From Flavobacterium aciduliphilum (GTDB lineage Bacteria > Bacteroidota > Bacteroidia > Flavobacteriales > Flavobacteriaceae): a stretch of 64,000 nt of DNA. Positions within the stretch are counted from its first letter, which is position 1. Every line of letters starts with the position of its first letter. The stretch spans positions 1 to 64,000 of the forward strand of contig NZ_QLSZ01000011.1 in NCBI RefSeq assembly GCF_003268855.1, written 5' to 3'. The notes under the pieces were generated by a model, which had not been told where the DNA came from, did not search any database, and saw only the letters and a list, made by a program, of their open reading frames with translations. Below, piece by piece: positions 17,460 to 26,705 of this stretch. A program made the position numbers and the translations under genes.

Positions 17460-18335
17460 CTATTTCGTTCTATTTTTTAGAATGCCATTAATGAGAATTG
17501 TCGTCAATATAATAAAAGCTCCTAAGTAGAATTCGGGAGACATTTTTTCTTTATCTTCAAAGAGTATTACCGCCAAAATAATTCCATACACAGGCTCTAA
17601 ATTAATGGTTAACATTACTGTGTAAGGCGTTAAGTATTTCATTACGGAGGTAGAAACCACAAAAGCATAAGCAGTACAAATCGAACTCAATATAAGCAAA
17701 TAATAGAAGTCGTTTACACTAATTTTGAAAAAAGAGGCATTAAAACCACCTGTAATCAAAAGAAGTACGGAAAAAAACAGCACACCTCCTAGGAGTTCAT
17801 AAAAAGAAATTACAACAGGGCTATGCTTTTTTACAAATTTACTGTTTACAATTGCAAAAGTAGCTGATAATGATGCTGAGAGTAATCCCAAAATTATTCC
17901 TTCCACATACTTTTTTTCTACATGAAAAATTAGAATCAATCCAGCAACCACAATCAAGCCTAATATTAGTTCATAAAAGACTATCTTCTTTTTACCAAAC
18001 AGTGGTTCTAATAAGGTGGTAAAAAAAGCTCCCGTTGAAAGACAGGCCAAAGTAACCGAAATATTCGATACCTTAATAGCCTTAAAAAAAGTAAACCAAT
18101 GGAATGCAATAATTAAACCTGATAAAGTAAACTTAAGAACCTCTTTCTGAGAAACTTGTAATGGTATTTTTTTTAATTTAACATATATCAATATGAACCC
18201 AACAGCCAAGAGCATCCTATACCATACCAAAGGCATCGCTTCTAAAGAAATTAATGAGCCTAAAATTGCTGTAAATCCCCAAATAAATACGATGAGATGA
18301 AGATGTAAATGGCTTTTAATATTATCTTTTAGCAT
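17460..18335 (-). CDS. EamA/DMT-family transporter
   Basis: Inner-membrane protein of the drug/metabolite transporter superfamily with two EamA repeats and about ten transmembrane helices (for example HLIVFIWGFTAILGSLISL and FYLGAFIILTTILINGIL). The start at MLKDNIKSH (18335) was preferred over a longer frame from 18371: it gives 291 aa and the usual short N-terminus, and overlaps the end of the upstream LptF/G gene by only 14 bp. The substrate cannot be predicted. It is probably cotranscribed with tgt and the LptF/G gene. Confidence 0.85.
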   Translation of the reverse strand: MLKDNIKSHLHLHLIVFIWGFTAILGSLISLEAMPLVWYRMLLAVGFILIYVKLKKIPLQVSQKEVLKFTLSGLIIAFHWFTFFKAIKVSNISVTLACLSTGAFFTTLLEPLFGKKKIVFYELILGLIVVAGLILIFHVEKKYVEGIILGLLSASLSATFAIVNSKFVKKHSPVVISFYELLGGVLFFSVLLLITGGFNASFFKISVNDFYYLLILSSICTAYAFVVSTSVMKYLTPYTVMLTINLEPVYGIILAVILFEDKEKMSPEFYLGAFIILTTILINGILKNRTK

Positions 18336-19407
18336 TTTTGAGGAGGTATAAAGCCAAGATTCCAAAAACAATATTGGGAATCCAAACGGCTATTAAGGGT
18401 GGTGCACTAGATTTTTCAGCCAATACACCAAAAACTTTGTCTAAAAACACAAAAGAAAAGGCTAATGAAATCCCTATGGCTAGGTTTATTCCCATACCTC
18501 CTCTTCGTTTCATGGAAGAAACAGCCACTGCAATTATTGTTAATATAAAGGCGGAGACTGGAATACTATATTTTTTATACAAGACTACCAAATATACATT
18601 GATGTTGGTAGATCCTCTTTCTTTTTCTTTTTCAATAAATCGTACTAACTCATTGTAGGGAAGTGTTTCTGCGATGTATACGACAGGTGTCAAATCTTCT
18701 AAAGCAAATTGAAAAACGGTATCTTTTTGTGGCAATGTTTCGAGAATGTCATTATAGGCACCTATTTTTCTTTTTCTGTAATCAAAAAGGGTATAACTAC
18801 TGTCTTTTGCATTCCACATGATTCGACTTGCCGATACTTTGTATTTTAATTTGTCTTTTTCAAAGCGCTCCATGGAAAAATTAAATCCCATTTTGGAATC
18901 GGAATTGTAATTACTCACATAGATGTATTCGTTGGGATTGATTTGTCGATACACATCCGAGTTGTCTCTCATTTCATTTTCACCATTCCCAATAAGGTAA
19001 CGGTATCTAAAATTTTTAAATCCGTCACTGGCTTTGGGTACTAAAAAAAATCCCATAATTAAGGCAAAAATAGATACTATAGTTGCTCCAATAATGTAGG
19101 GTCTTAAAAATCGTGTAAAGGATATTCCCGAACTTAATATTGCAATAATTTCGGTGTTGTTTGCCAACTTGGACGTGAACCAAATTATGGATAAAAAAAG
19201 AAATATGGGAAAAAGTAAATTGGCAAAATAAATGGTAAAATCGACATAATATTGGGCAATAGCACTAAAAGGAACTTGATTTTCTATCATTTTATTCACT
19301 TTCTCAGAAACATCAATGGTAATTCCGATGGGAATAAACATCAACAGCATCACTGTAAAAGTGGCTAAATACCTTTTTAGTATGTATTTGTCAATTATTT
19401 TTAACAT
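18322..19407 (-). CDS. LptF/LptG family permease
   Basis: Inner-membrane permease of the LPS exporter; it works with the ATPase LptB (encoded here at 43987) to pull LPS out of the membrane. The 361 residues have the family layout: N-terminal membrane helices (LKRYLATFTVMLLMFIPIGI), a periplasmic beta-jellyroll (about 130-255, with YIYVSNYNSDSKMGFNF) and C-terminal helices (YSIPVSAFILTIIAVAVSS, NLAIGISLAFSFVFLDKVFG). The PVSAFILTIIAVAVSSMKRR segment is typical of LptG. Starts 12 bases after tgt and overlaps the DMT gene. Confidence 0.9.
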   Translation of the reverse strand: MLKIIDKYILKRYLATFTVMLLMFIPIGITIDVSEKVNKMIENQVPFSAIAQYYVDFTIYFANLLFPIFLFLSIIWFTSKLANNTEIIAILSSGISFTRFLRPYIIGATIVSIFALIMGFFLVPKASDGFKNFRYRYLIGNGENEMRDNSDVYRQINPNEYIYVSNYNSDSKMGFNFSMERFEKDKLKYKVSASRIMWNAKDSSYTLFDYRKRKIGAYNDILETLPQKDTVFQFALEDLTPVVYIAETLPYNELVRFIEKEKERGSTNINVYLVVLYKKYSIPVSAFILTIIAVAVSSMKRRGGMGINLAIGISLAFSFVFLDKVFGVLAEKSSAPPLIAVWIPNIVFGILALYLLKNAKR

Positions 19408-19419
19408 TCTGAAAAAAAC

Positions 19420-20550
19420 TTACAGTCTTTGATTCATTTGAGTTACCATTCTTTCTTTCCACACTCTAAAATCGCCTGCCAAAATATGCTTTCTTGCTTC
19501 GCGCACCAACCAAAGATAAAAGCCTAGGTTATGTATTGTAGCAATTTGTTTTCCTAAATATTCATTGGCTGCAAAGAGATGTCTTAAATAGGCTTTAGTA
19601 TATTCGAGGTCCACAAAGGTATGTCCCATTTCATCTATAGGAGAAAAATCGTCTTCCCATTTTTTATTTTTTATATTGATGACTCCATGTGCTGTAAAGA
19701 GCATTCCGTTTCGAGCATTTCGAGTAGGCATCACACAATCGAACATATCGACTCCAAGGGCTATGTTCTCTAGGATGTTTATGGGCGTTCCAACCCCCAT
19801 CAAATAACGTGGTTTATCTTCTGGTAAGATGTCACAAACCACTTCAGTCATGGCATACATTTCTTCTGCGGGTTCTCCTACTGAAAGTCCGCCGATGGCA
19901 TTTCCTTGTGCACCCACGTTGGCAATATATTCTGCCGATTGTTGGCGAAGGTCTTTGTAAGTACTTCCTTGAACGATGGGAAATAAGGTTTGCTCATAAC
20001 CATATTTAGGTGGTGTCGAATTTAGGTGATTGACACAACGATCAAGCCAACGATGTGTCATGTGCATGGATCGTTTGGCATATCTATAATCGCAGGGATA
20101 GGGCGTACACTCATCAAAAGCCATGATGATATCGGCTCCAATGGTTCTTTGAATATCCATCACATTTTCTGGCGAAAAAAAATGGTATGATCCATCGATA
20201 TGAGATTTAAACTTTACGCCTTCTTCTTTAATTTTTCTATTGGCTGAAAGGGAATACACTTGATACCCCCCCGAATCGGTGAGGATGTTACGATCCCAAT
20301 TCATAAATTTATGAAGCCCTCCTGCCTTTTCAAGAATTTCAGTTTGAGGTCGAAGGTATAAATGATAGGTATTTCCGAGAATAATATCGGGATTAATTTC
20401 TTCTTTTAGTTCTCTTTGGTGAACCCCTTTTACGGAGGCTACGGTACCAACGGGCATAAAAATTGGCGTTTCAATCACGCCGTGGTCTGTGGTAATTTTT
20501 CCGGCTCTGGCTTTGGAATTAGTGTCTTTCTGTATTAATTCAAATTTCAT
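19420..20550 (-). CDS. tgt: tRNA-guanine transglycosylase, lacking zinc cysteines
   Basis: Exchanges guanine 34 of GUN anticodons for the queuosine precursor preQ1. 376 residues from MKFELIQKD (20550); a longer frame starting at 20571 would begin inside the TATATTTG promoter element. Substrate and catalytic segments are intact: TDSGGYQVYSLSANRKIKE, MAFDECTPYPCDYRYAK, IGGLSVGEPAEEM and GVDMFDCVMPTRNARNGMLF. The CxCxxC zinc site that follows in E. coli and Zymomonas Tgt (CDCYTC) is replaced here by GHTFVD, although the His of TIHNL is kept. Paired functionally with queD at 32044. First gene of the tgt-lptF/G-DMT unit. Confidence 0.94.
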   Translation of the reverse strand: MKFELIQKDTNSKARAGKITTDHGVIETPIFMPVGTVASVKGVHQRELKEEINPDIILGNTYHLYLRPQTEILEKAGGLHKFMNWDRNILTDSGGYQVYSLSANRKIKEEGVKFKSHIDGSYHFFSPENVMDIQRTIGADIIMAFDECTPYPCDYRYAKRSMHMTHRWLDRCVNHLNSTPPKYGYEQTLFPIVQGSTYKDLRQQSAEYIANVGAQGNAIGGLSVGEPAEEMYAMTEVVCDILPEDKPRYLMGVGTPINILENIALGVDMFDCVMPTRNARNGMLFTAHGVINIKNKKWEDDFSPIDEMGHTFVDLEYTKAYLRHLFAANEYLGKQIATIHNLGFYLWLVREARKHILAGDFRVWKERMVTQMNQRL

Positions 20551-20568
20551 AAAAGCATTTTCTACGGG

Positions 20569-20576
20569 CAAATATA
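20569..20576 (-). promoter_or_regulatory. tgt -7 element TATATTTG
   Basis: A full TAnnTTTG match; its 3' end lies 18 bases before the tgt ATG at 20550, which excludes the upstream in-frame ATG at 20571. Confidence 0.6.
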
Positions 20577-20705
20577 CTTTTTTTAGCCCATTCTATCTAT
20601 CTTTTTTTACTTTAATTAACATGATTTAAAAGACATTTCTTCATTCTTTTTCTTAAAAAAACCATTAAAAAATCATGTGGCTGTGGTTATTCAAAAAATG
20701 TTAAT

Positions 20706-20713
20706 TACTTTTG
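20706..20713 (+). promoter_or_regulatory. -7 element TACTTTTG of the metal operon
   Basis: A full TAnnTTTG match, 28 bases before the ATG of the His-rich protein gene. No TTG at -33 spacing was found, which would fit an activated promoter. No metal-regulator operator was recognised. Confidence 0.5.
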
Positions 20714-20741
20714 TATTGAATTAGTAAAGCATCTTTCAAGC

Positions 20742-21128
20742 ATGAAGAAATCTGTGGTATTGTGCTTATTGTTTGTATATTTATTTTCGACAACTGAATT
20801 GCATCAGTTCTTGAAACTTCCTGCTTTGGTGGAACATTTTTCGGAACACCAACAAAAAGATGCCTCGGTGACTTTATGGAAGTTTCTATACATGCACTAT
20901 GCCTACAGCAACGACCATGATAATGATTTAGAGAAAGACTCCAAATTGCCTTTTAAAACGCATGATAATTGCAACAACAATCATCATGTTACAGTGCTTC
21001 CCGAAGAAAAAAATTATCTTCAAAACGTTTGTTTTATACCTAAAAGTACGGAATTACATACGTACTATACTTCATACTTTTCATCGTCTTATTTAGAAAG
21101 TATTTGGCAACCGCCAAAATTTTGTTAA
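20742..21128 (+). CDS. Small exported His-rich protein heading the metal operon
   Basis: 128 residues: an N-terminal hydrophobic signal (SVVLCLLFVYLFSTTEL) followed by a His/Asp/Cys-rich body with HFSEHQQKD, YMHYAYSNDHDNDLEKD and HDNCNNNHHVTVL, likely metal ligands. Small proteins of this kind often precede CzcA/CusA-type pumps in Bacteroidota. A periplasmic metal-binding or sensing role is inferred from composition and position only. It lies 87 bp before the RND pump gene and is probably cotranscribed with it. Confidence 0.7.
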   Translation: MKKSVVLCLLFVYLFSTTELHQFLKLPALVEHFSEHQQKDASVTLWKFLYMHYAYSNDHDNDLEKDSKLPFKTHDNCNNNHHVTVLPEEKNYLQNVCFIPKSTELHTYYTSYFSSSYLESIWQPPKFC

Positions 21129-21215
21129 TTCTTTTTTGTTCTTCATGGTACATCTAAATTTATTATTTGTACATTTATTCTTATTGATTTCAAAAAATAA
21201 TTAACATCATTTTAC

Positions 21216-24200
21216 ATGCTAAATAAAATCATTGCATTTTCTGTAAAGAACAAACTCATTATTGGGTTATTTATAATAAGTCTTCTCTTTTATGGGATTT
21301 ATCAAACTACAAAACTGCCTATTGATGCCGTACCCGATATTACCAACAATCAAGTTCAGGTAATAACTATTGCGCCATCTTTCGGGGCGACCGATATTGA
21401 ACGGTTGGTTACATTCCCGATTGAACAGGCTAATAATAATATCTCTGGACTGAAAGAAATTAGAAGTTTTTCACGCTTCGGGCTATCTCTCGTAACCATT
21501 GTATTTGATGACGAAACAGACATTTATTGGGCGAGACAACAAGTAGCCGAACGGCTTCAAAAAGTACAAACTGTTATCCCTAGTGGCATTGGAACCCCAG
21601 AATTGGGTCCAGTATCTACAGGATTGGGCGAAATTTATCAATATGTGGTTCGTCCAAAAAAAGGGTATGAAAAAAAATATAATGAAACCGAACTGCGAAC
21701 CATTCAGGATTGGATTGTAAGAAGACAACTCCTAGGGGTGAAAGGAGTTGCCGAAGTGAGTAGTTTTGGAGGAAAATTAAAACAATACGAAATTGCGGTT
21801 AACACCAATAAATTGCAATCGTATGGACTGACCATCAGTGATGTTTTTTCGGCAGTAGCACAAAACAATCAAAATACGGGAGGAGCATATATTGAGAAAG
21901 GTCCGACAGCCTTATTCATTAGAAGTGAAGGACTGCTGGGTTCTATTGAAGATATTGAGAATATTGCTATTAAACCTACTACTTCAGGTACGCCTCTTTT
22001 TATTAGAGATGTTGCTGAAGTAAAAATAGGTTACGCCACCCGATATGGCGCCATGACCTACAATGATACTGGAGAAGTTTCAGGTGCTGTAGTCATGATG
22101 TTGAAAGGAGCCAATAGTAGTGATGTCATTAAAAATGTGAAAGAACGTGTTGCGCAAATTCAAAAAACACTTCCTGAAGGAGTTGTTATTGAACCGTTCT
22201 TGGACCGCACAAAAATGGTGAATAATGCTATTGGTACTGTGGAACATAATTTGCTTGAAGGTGCCTTAATCGTCATATTTGTTTTGGTTTTATTTTTAGG
22301 AAATTTCAGAGCGGGACTTCTTGTCGCTTCTGTAATTCCGTTGGCTATGCTTTTTGCAGTGATTATGATGAATACTTTTGGCGTGAGTGGAAACTTGATG
22401 AGTTTGGGAGCGTTAGATTTCGGACTTATCGTTGATGGTGCCGTCATTATTGTAGAAGCTGTAATGCACCAATTATCACACAGTAAAAAATTTAAGGATG
22501 TCCAACAATTGTCACAACAAAAAATGGACAATGAGGTGCAAGCCTCTGCAAGCAAAATGATGAATAGTGCCGTGTTTGGTCAGATTATTATTTTAATCGT
22601 ATACTTACCCATTTTTACACTACAAGGTATTGAAGGTAAGATGTTTAAACCAATGGCGCAAACCGTTGCCTTTGCGTTGCTTGGTGCTTTTATTCTTTCG
22701 CTTACCTACATTCCGATGATGAGTGCCTTATTTTTAAGCAAAAAAGTGAAGCATGAGTCCAATCTATCAGACCGAATTATGAATCGTGTTGAAAAAAAAT
22801 ACCAACATGCGCTTCAAAAAATATTAAATCATCCTAAAATGGTACTTTCTACGGTGCTATCGCTTTTTGTACTTGCGCTAATTACTTTAACTTTTTTGGG
22901 TGGCGAATTTATTCCTGCTTTAGAAGAAGGTGATTTTGCAGTAGATACCAAAGTATTGACAGGTAGTAATTTAAAAACAACGATAGAAAGCACTCAAAAA
23001 GCAGCTCATATTTTAAAAACCCAATTTCCAGAAGTAGAAAAAGTTGTTACTAAAATAGGCAGTGGAGAAGTTCCTACCGACCCTATGCCCATGGATGGAA
23101 GTGATATGATGGTGGTGATGAAAGATAAAAGCGAATGGAAAACAGCGGAAACTTTTAACGAAATGGCTGAAAAAATGGGAAAAGCCCTCGAAGCTGTTCC
23201 AGGAATTACGGCTGGTTTTCAATATCCCGTACAGATGCGATTTAACGAATTAATGACAGGAGCACGACAAGATGTAGTTTGTAAAATATTTGGGGAAAAC
23301 CTTGATACATTAGCCCATTATGCTGCCAAAATTGGAAAAATTATTCCTACTGTTCAAGGAACTCAAAACTTGTATATCGAACCCATAACAGGAATGCCAC
23401 AGGTTGTGATTACCTATAACAGAAATACGATTGCACAGTATCATCTTTCTATAGATGCCGTCAATAAAGTAATCAATACCGCTTTTGCTGGGGAAAGTAC
23501 AGGTTTAGTATTTGAAGGAGAAAAACGTTTTGATTTGGTTGTTCGTTTAAACACTAACCAAAGAAAAAATCTTGAAGACATACAAAATCTTCTAATTCCT
23601 ACGCCACAAGGTACTCAAATTCCACTCTATCAACTCGCCGAAGTGAATATCAAAAATGGTCCAAACCAAATTCAGCGTGAGGATGCAAAACGAAGAATAG
23701 TAGTTGGATTTAATGTAAGAGGTCGTGATGTACAAAGTATTGTTACCGAATTACAACAAAAAATTGAAAAGCAAATTAAATTTCCACCTGGCTATTATAC
23801 AACTTATGGTGGGGCTTTTGAAAATTTAAACAAAGCCAAAGCACGACTAATGATAGCGGTACCTGTATCCTTGTTATTAATCTTTATTTTGCTGTTTTTC
23901 GCCTTCAATTCGGTAAAAAAAGGATTATTAATTTACTCTGCGATACCTTTATCGGCTATTGGAGGGATTTTCTTTTTAGCTTTGAGAGGAATGCCTTTTA
24001 GTATCAGTGCCGGTGTGGGATTTATTGCGCTTTTTGGTGTGGCCGTATTGAATGGGATTGTGTTAATTTCGGAATTTAATCAATTAAAATCAGAAGGTAT
24101 GAACGACGTGCAAAGAATTGTTTTAATGGGAACTAAAGTTCGTTTGCGTCCCGTATTGATGACTGCTTTTGTGGCATCACTAGGATTTTTGCCTATGGCT

Positions 24201-25568
24201 ATAAGCAATGGCGCTGGAGCCGAAGTTCAAAGACCCTTGGCGACTGTAGTTATTGGAGGACTCTTGATTGCCACTTTTTTAACATTGTTTGTGCTTCCTA
24301 TTTTATATGTTACTTTTGAAAAAGGAATTCGCTTCCCATTTAGGAGAAAAAATATAACAATCGGATTGCTCTTAATAGGATTATCCTCTACTTTTTCCCT
24401 TCAAGCTCAAAAAACCATCAGTATAGATCATGCTCTAGAAATGGCGTTACAAAACAATCATGGACTAAAATCTGAAAAACTCAAATCAGACTATCAGAAA
24501 AAAATGATTCAAACAGCCTACGCTATCGCACCAACAACCATTTCTAGCGATTACGGTCAATTGAATAGTATTTACAATGATACCCGATGGGGAGTGTCTC
24601 AAACGATTCACTTTCCCACGGTATACACCCGACAAAAAAAGCTCTTTTCTGAAGAATGGCAGCAATCTAATTATACCGTAGCTCTGAAGGAAATCGAACT
24701 CAAAAGGGAGGTTTCAAGAATCTTTTTTACACTAATTTATTTATCTGAAAAGGAAAAATTACTAAAAAAATGCGACTCTTTATATGCTGAATTTTTACTC
24801 AAATCGGAGTTACGATTCAAAAAAGGGGAAAGCAATATTCTGGAAAAAACCACTGCTGAATCACAAAAAGGAGCTATTCAATTACAATTAACACAATTAA
24901 TTGAGGAAAGAGAAAGCACACAAAATGAATTTTTATTTTTATTGAATTCCAAGGAACGCTTCATCCCAGAATCGTCGTCATTAAAACTTAAATTCGTTAC
25001 TCCAACCGAGGAAATTTCCTCGGAAACACATCCCTATCTTTCCGTATTGAATCAACAGAAGAGGATTTCGTTGGCAAACACCAAACTCGAAAGAGCAAAA
25101 TTATTGCCTCAACTAATATTTGGCTATAACAATACATCCATCATTGGTATTGGAGCCGATGATGTATTGTATTCTAAATCCAATCGCTTTCAATCGGTTC
25201 AATTCGGGTTGGGTATTCCTATTTTTGGAGGAGCACAAAAATCAAAGATTGAAGCGTCAAAAATAGAGGAAGCTATCGCTCAAAATGAATTTGATAAAGA
25301 GAAATTATTTCTTGAGAATCAAATCAGAACTACTTTAACTTTATACAAAAGTACTCTCGAAAAATTAGATTATTATGAAAAAACTGCTTTGCCTAACGCT
25401 GATGTAGTAATGAAAACGGCAGGTATCCAATTCATCAATGGTGAAATCAATTATTTAGACTGGGTCATTCTTGTTAATCAAAGCATTACCACAAAAAGCA
25501 ACTACATAGATGCTATTCATCATTACAATCAAATCGTAATTCAACTCAATTATCTTACCTCAAAATAA
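21216..25568 (+). CDS. czcA: CzcA-type RND metal efflux pump fused to a TolC-like channel
   Basis: 1450 residues. Residues 1 to about 1035 are a heavy-metal RND pump (HME family): N-terminal helix, two large periplasmic loops and the TM4 proton-relay signature LDFGLIVDGAVIIVEA near residue 404. The D-x5-D-x6-E pattern is that of CzcA-like divalent-metal exporters, not of Cu(I) CusA. After the last pump helix comes a second signal-like hydrophobic segment (ITIGLLLIGLSSTFSLQAQ). Then about 400 residues of an outer-membrane-factor (TolC/CzcC) domain with two long helical hairpins (ISIDHALEMALQNN at its start). Pump and outer-membrane duct are thus one polypeptide, a fusion known in Bacteroidota. 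The adaptor gene follows 6 bp later. Metal specificity is inference. Confidence 0.92.
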   Translation: MLNKIIAFSVKNKLIIGLFIISLLFYGIYQTTKLPIDAVPDITNNQVQVITIAPSFGATDIERLVTFPIEQANNNISGLKEIRSFSRFGLSLVTIVFDDETDIYWARQQVAERLQKVQTVIPSGIGTPELGPVSTGLGEIYQYVVRPKKGYEKKYNETELRTIQDWIVRRQLLGVKGVAEVSSFGGKLKQYEIAVNTNKLQSYGLTISDVFSAVAQNNQNTGGAYIEKGPTALFIRSEGLLGSIEDIENIAIKPTTSGTPLFIRDVAEVKIGYATRYGAMTYNDTGEVSGAVVMMLKGANSSDVIKNVKERVAQIQKTLPEGVVIEPFLDRTKMVNNAIGTVEHNLLEGALIVIFVLVLFLGNFRAGLLVASVIPLAMLFAVIMMNTFGVSGNLMSLGALDFGLIVDGAVIIVEAVMHQLSHSKKFKDVQQLSQQKMDNEVQASASKMMNSAVFGQIIILIVYLPIFTLQGIEGKMFKPMAQTVAFALLGAFILSLTYIPMMSALFLSKKVKHESNLSDRIMNRVEKKYQHALQKILNHPKMVLSTVLSLFVLALITLTFLGGEFIPALEEGDFAVDTKVLTGSNLKTTIESTQKAAHILKTQFPEVEKVVTKIGSGEVPTDPMPMDGSDMMVVMKDKSEWKTAETFNEMAEKMGKALEAVPGITAGFQYPVQMRFNELMTGARQDVVCKIFGENLDTLAHYAAKIGKIIPTVQGTQNLYIEPITGMPQVVITYNRNTIAQYHLSIDAVNKVINTAFAGESTGLVFEGEKRFDLVVRLNTNQRKNLEDIQNLLIPTPQGTQIPLYQLAEVNIKNGPNQIQREDAKRRIVVGFNVRGRDVQSIVTELQQKIEKQIKFPPGYYTTYGGAFENLNKAKARLMIAVPVSLLLIFILLFFAFNSVKKGLLIYSAIPLSAIGGIFFLALRGMPFSISAGVGFIALFGVAVLNGIVLISEFNQLKSEGMNDVQRIVLMGTKVRLRPVLMTAFVASLGFLPMAISNGAGAEVQRPLATVVIGGLLIATFLTLFVLPILYVTFEKGIRFPFRRKNITIGLLLIGLSSTFSLQAQKTISIDHALEMALQNNHGLKSEKLKSDYQKKMIQTAYAIAPTTISSDYGQLNSIYNDTRWGVSQTIHFPTVYTRQKKLFSEEWQQSNYTVALKEIELKREVSRIFFTLIYLSEKEKLLKKCDSLYAEFLLKSELRFKKGESNILEKTTAESQKGAIQLQLTQLIEERESTQNEFLFLLNSKERFIPESSSLKLKFVTPTEEISSETHPYLSVLNQQKRISLANTKLERAKLLPQLIFGYNNTSIIGIGADDVLYSKSNRFQSVQFGLGIPIFGGAQKSKIEASKIEEAIAQNEFDKEKLFLENQIRTTLTLYKSTLEKLDYYEKTALPNADVVMKTAGIQFINGEINYLDWVILVNQSITTKSNYIDAIHHYNQIVIQLNYLTSK

Positions 25569-25574
25569 AATCAA

Positions 25575-26705
25575 ATGAAAAATATATTATATAGTTTTTT
25601 AGTATTGGCATTCCTGAGTTGCCATTCAAAAAGTAACGAAACAGCTACTTCCGAAGAAAACAAAGACAATACAATCGTATCATTAACCGATGCGCAAGCC
25701 AAAAACACAGCAATTAAGATAGGAAAACTTGAACAAAAAACCCTATCTTCCCTTTTAAAAGTAACTGGAAAAATTGACGTTCCACCGCAAAATATGGTTT
25801 CCATAAGCATGCCTTTGGGAGGGTATTTAAAATCTACCAAGCTTTTACCTGGATTACATATTTCAAAAGGAGAAGTAATCGCTACTATGGAGGACCAACA
25901 GTATGTTCAATTGCAACAAGATTACCTAATTACAAAATCAAGACTTTATTATGCTGAAAAAGAATTCGAACGTCAAAAAGAACTCAATAAAAATCAAGCC
26001 AGCAGTGATAAAGTATTTCAAATGGCCGATGCCGAATACCAAAATTTGAGAATTACACTTGGTGGATTAGGTGAAAAATTAAAACTTATTAATATTAATC
26101 CTGCCACATTATCAGAAAAAAACATATCTAAAAGTGTCGCACTTTATGCGCCAATCAATGGGTTTGTTTCTAAAGTAAATGTGAATATTGGAAAATATGT
26201 CAATCCTTCTGATGTTTTGTTCGAATTGATAAACCCTAGTGATATTCATCTTAATCTTAAAGTCTTTGAAAAAGATATTACAAAACTTTCTATAGGTCAA
26301 AAATTAGTTGCCTATACTAACAACCAACCCGAAAAGAAACATCCCTGCGAGATTCTACTTATAAGTAAAGATTTGTCTACAGAAGAACACGCGGCAGATG
26401 TGCATTGTCATTTTGAAAATTATGACAATTCTTTACTTCCGGGCATGTACATGAATGCCGAAATTGAACTAAAAAACAACAATGCTTTTGCCATCAATCA
26501 AGAAGCGATTGTAAATTATGAAGGAAAAGATTATATCTTTGTTACAATTGGAAAGAACCAATTTAAAATGATTGAAGTCAAAACCAATGTTGCTGAAAAT
26601 GGGTATGTAGAAATTGTTAACGCCAACGAATTGGAGGGAGCATCAATTGTTACTAAAGGAGCCTATACCCTATTAATGAAATTAAAAAACAAAGCCGATG
26701 AGTAA
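25575..26705 (+). CDS. RND efflux periplasmic adaptor lipoprotein
   Basis: Membrane-fusion protein linking the RND pump to the outer-membrane channel. 376 residues; the signal ends in a lipobox (LAFLSCHSK), so it is anchored by lipid. Next come the beta-barrel and lipoyl-like parts (VTGKIDVPPQNMVSISMPLG, LLPGLHISKGEVIATMEDQQ), a short helical hairpin (about 115-160) and the second lipoyl half (YAPINGFVSKVNVNIGKYVN). The C-terminal domain follows (LLPGMYMNAEIELKN). CusB/CzcB-like. Its stop overlaps the next gene by 8 bp. Confidence 0.92.
   Translation: MKNILYSFLVLAFLSCHSKSNETATSEENKDNTIVSLTDAQAKNTAIKIGKLEQKTLSSLLKVTGKIDVPPQNMVSISMPLGGYLKSTKLLPGLHISKGEVIATMEDQQYVQLQQDYLITKSRLYYAEKEFERQKELNKNQASSDKVFQMADAEYQNLRITLGGLGEKLKLININPATLSEKNISKSVALYAPINGFVSKVNVNIGKYVNPSDVLFELINPSDIHLNLKVFEKDITKLSIGQKLVAYTNNQPEKKHPCEILLISKDLSTEEHAADVHCHFENYDNSLLPGMYMNAEIELKNNNAFAINQEAIVNYEGKDYIFVTIGKNQFKMIEVKTNVAENGYVEIVNANELEGASIVTKGAYTLLMKLKNKADE

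Noticed and set aside
20551..20571. Upstream in-frame ATG of tgt (20571)
   Set aside because: It lies inside the TATATTTG promoter element, and the family usually starts near MKFEL.
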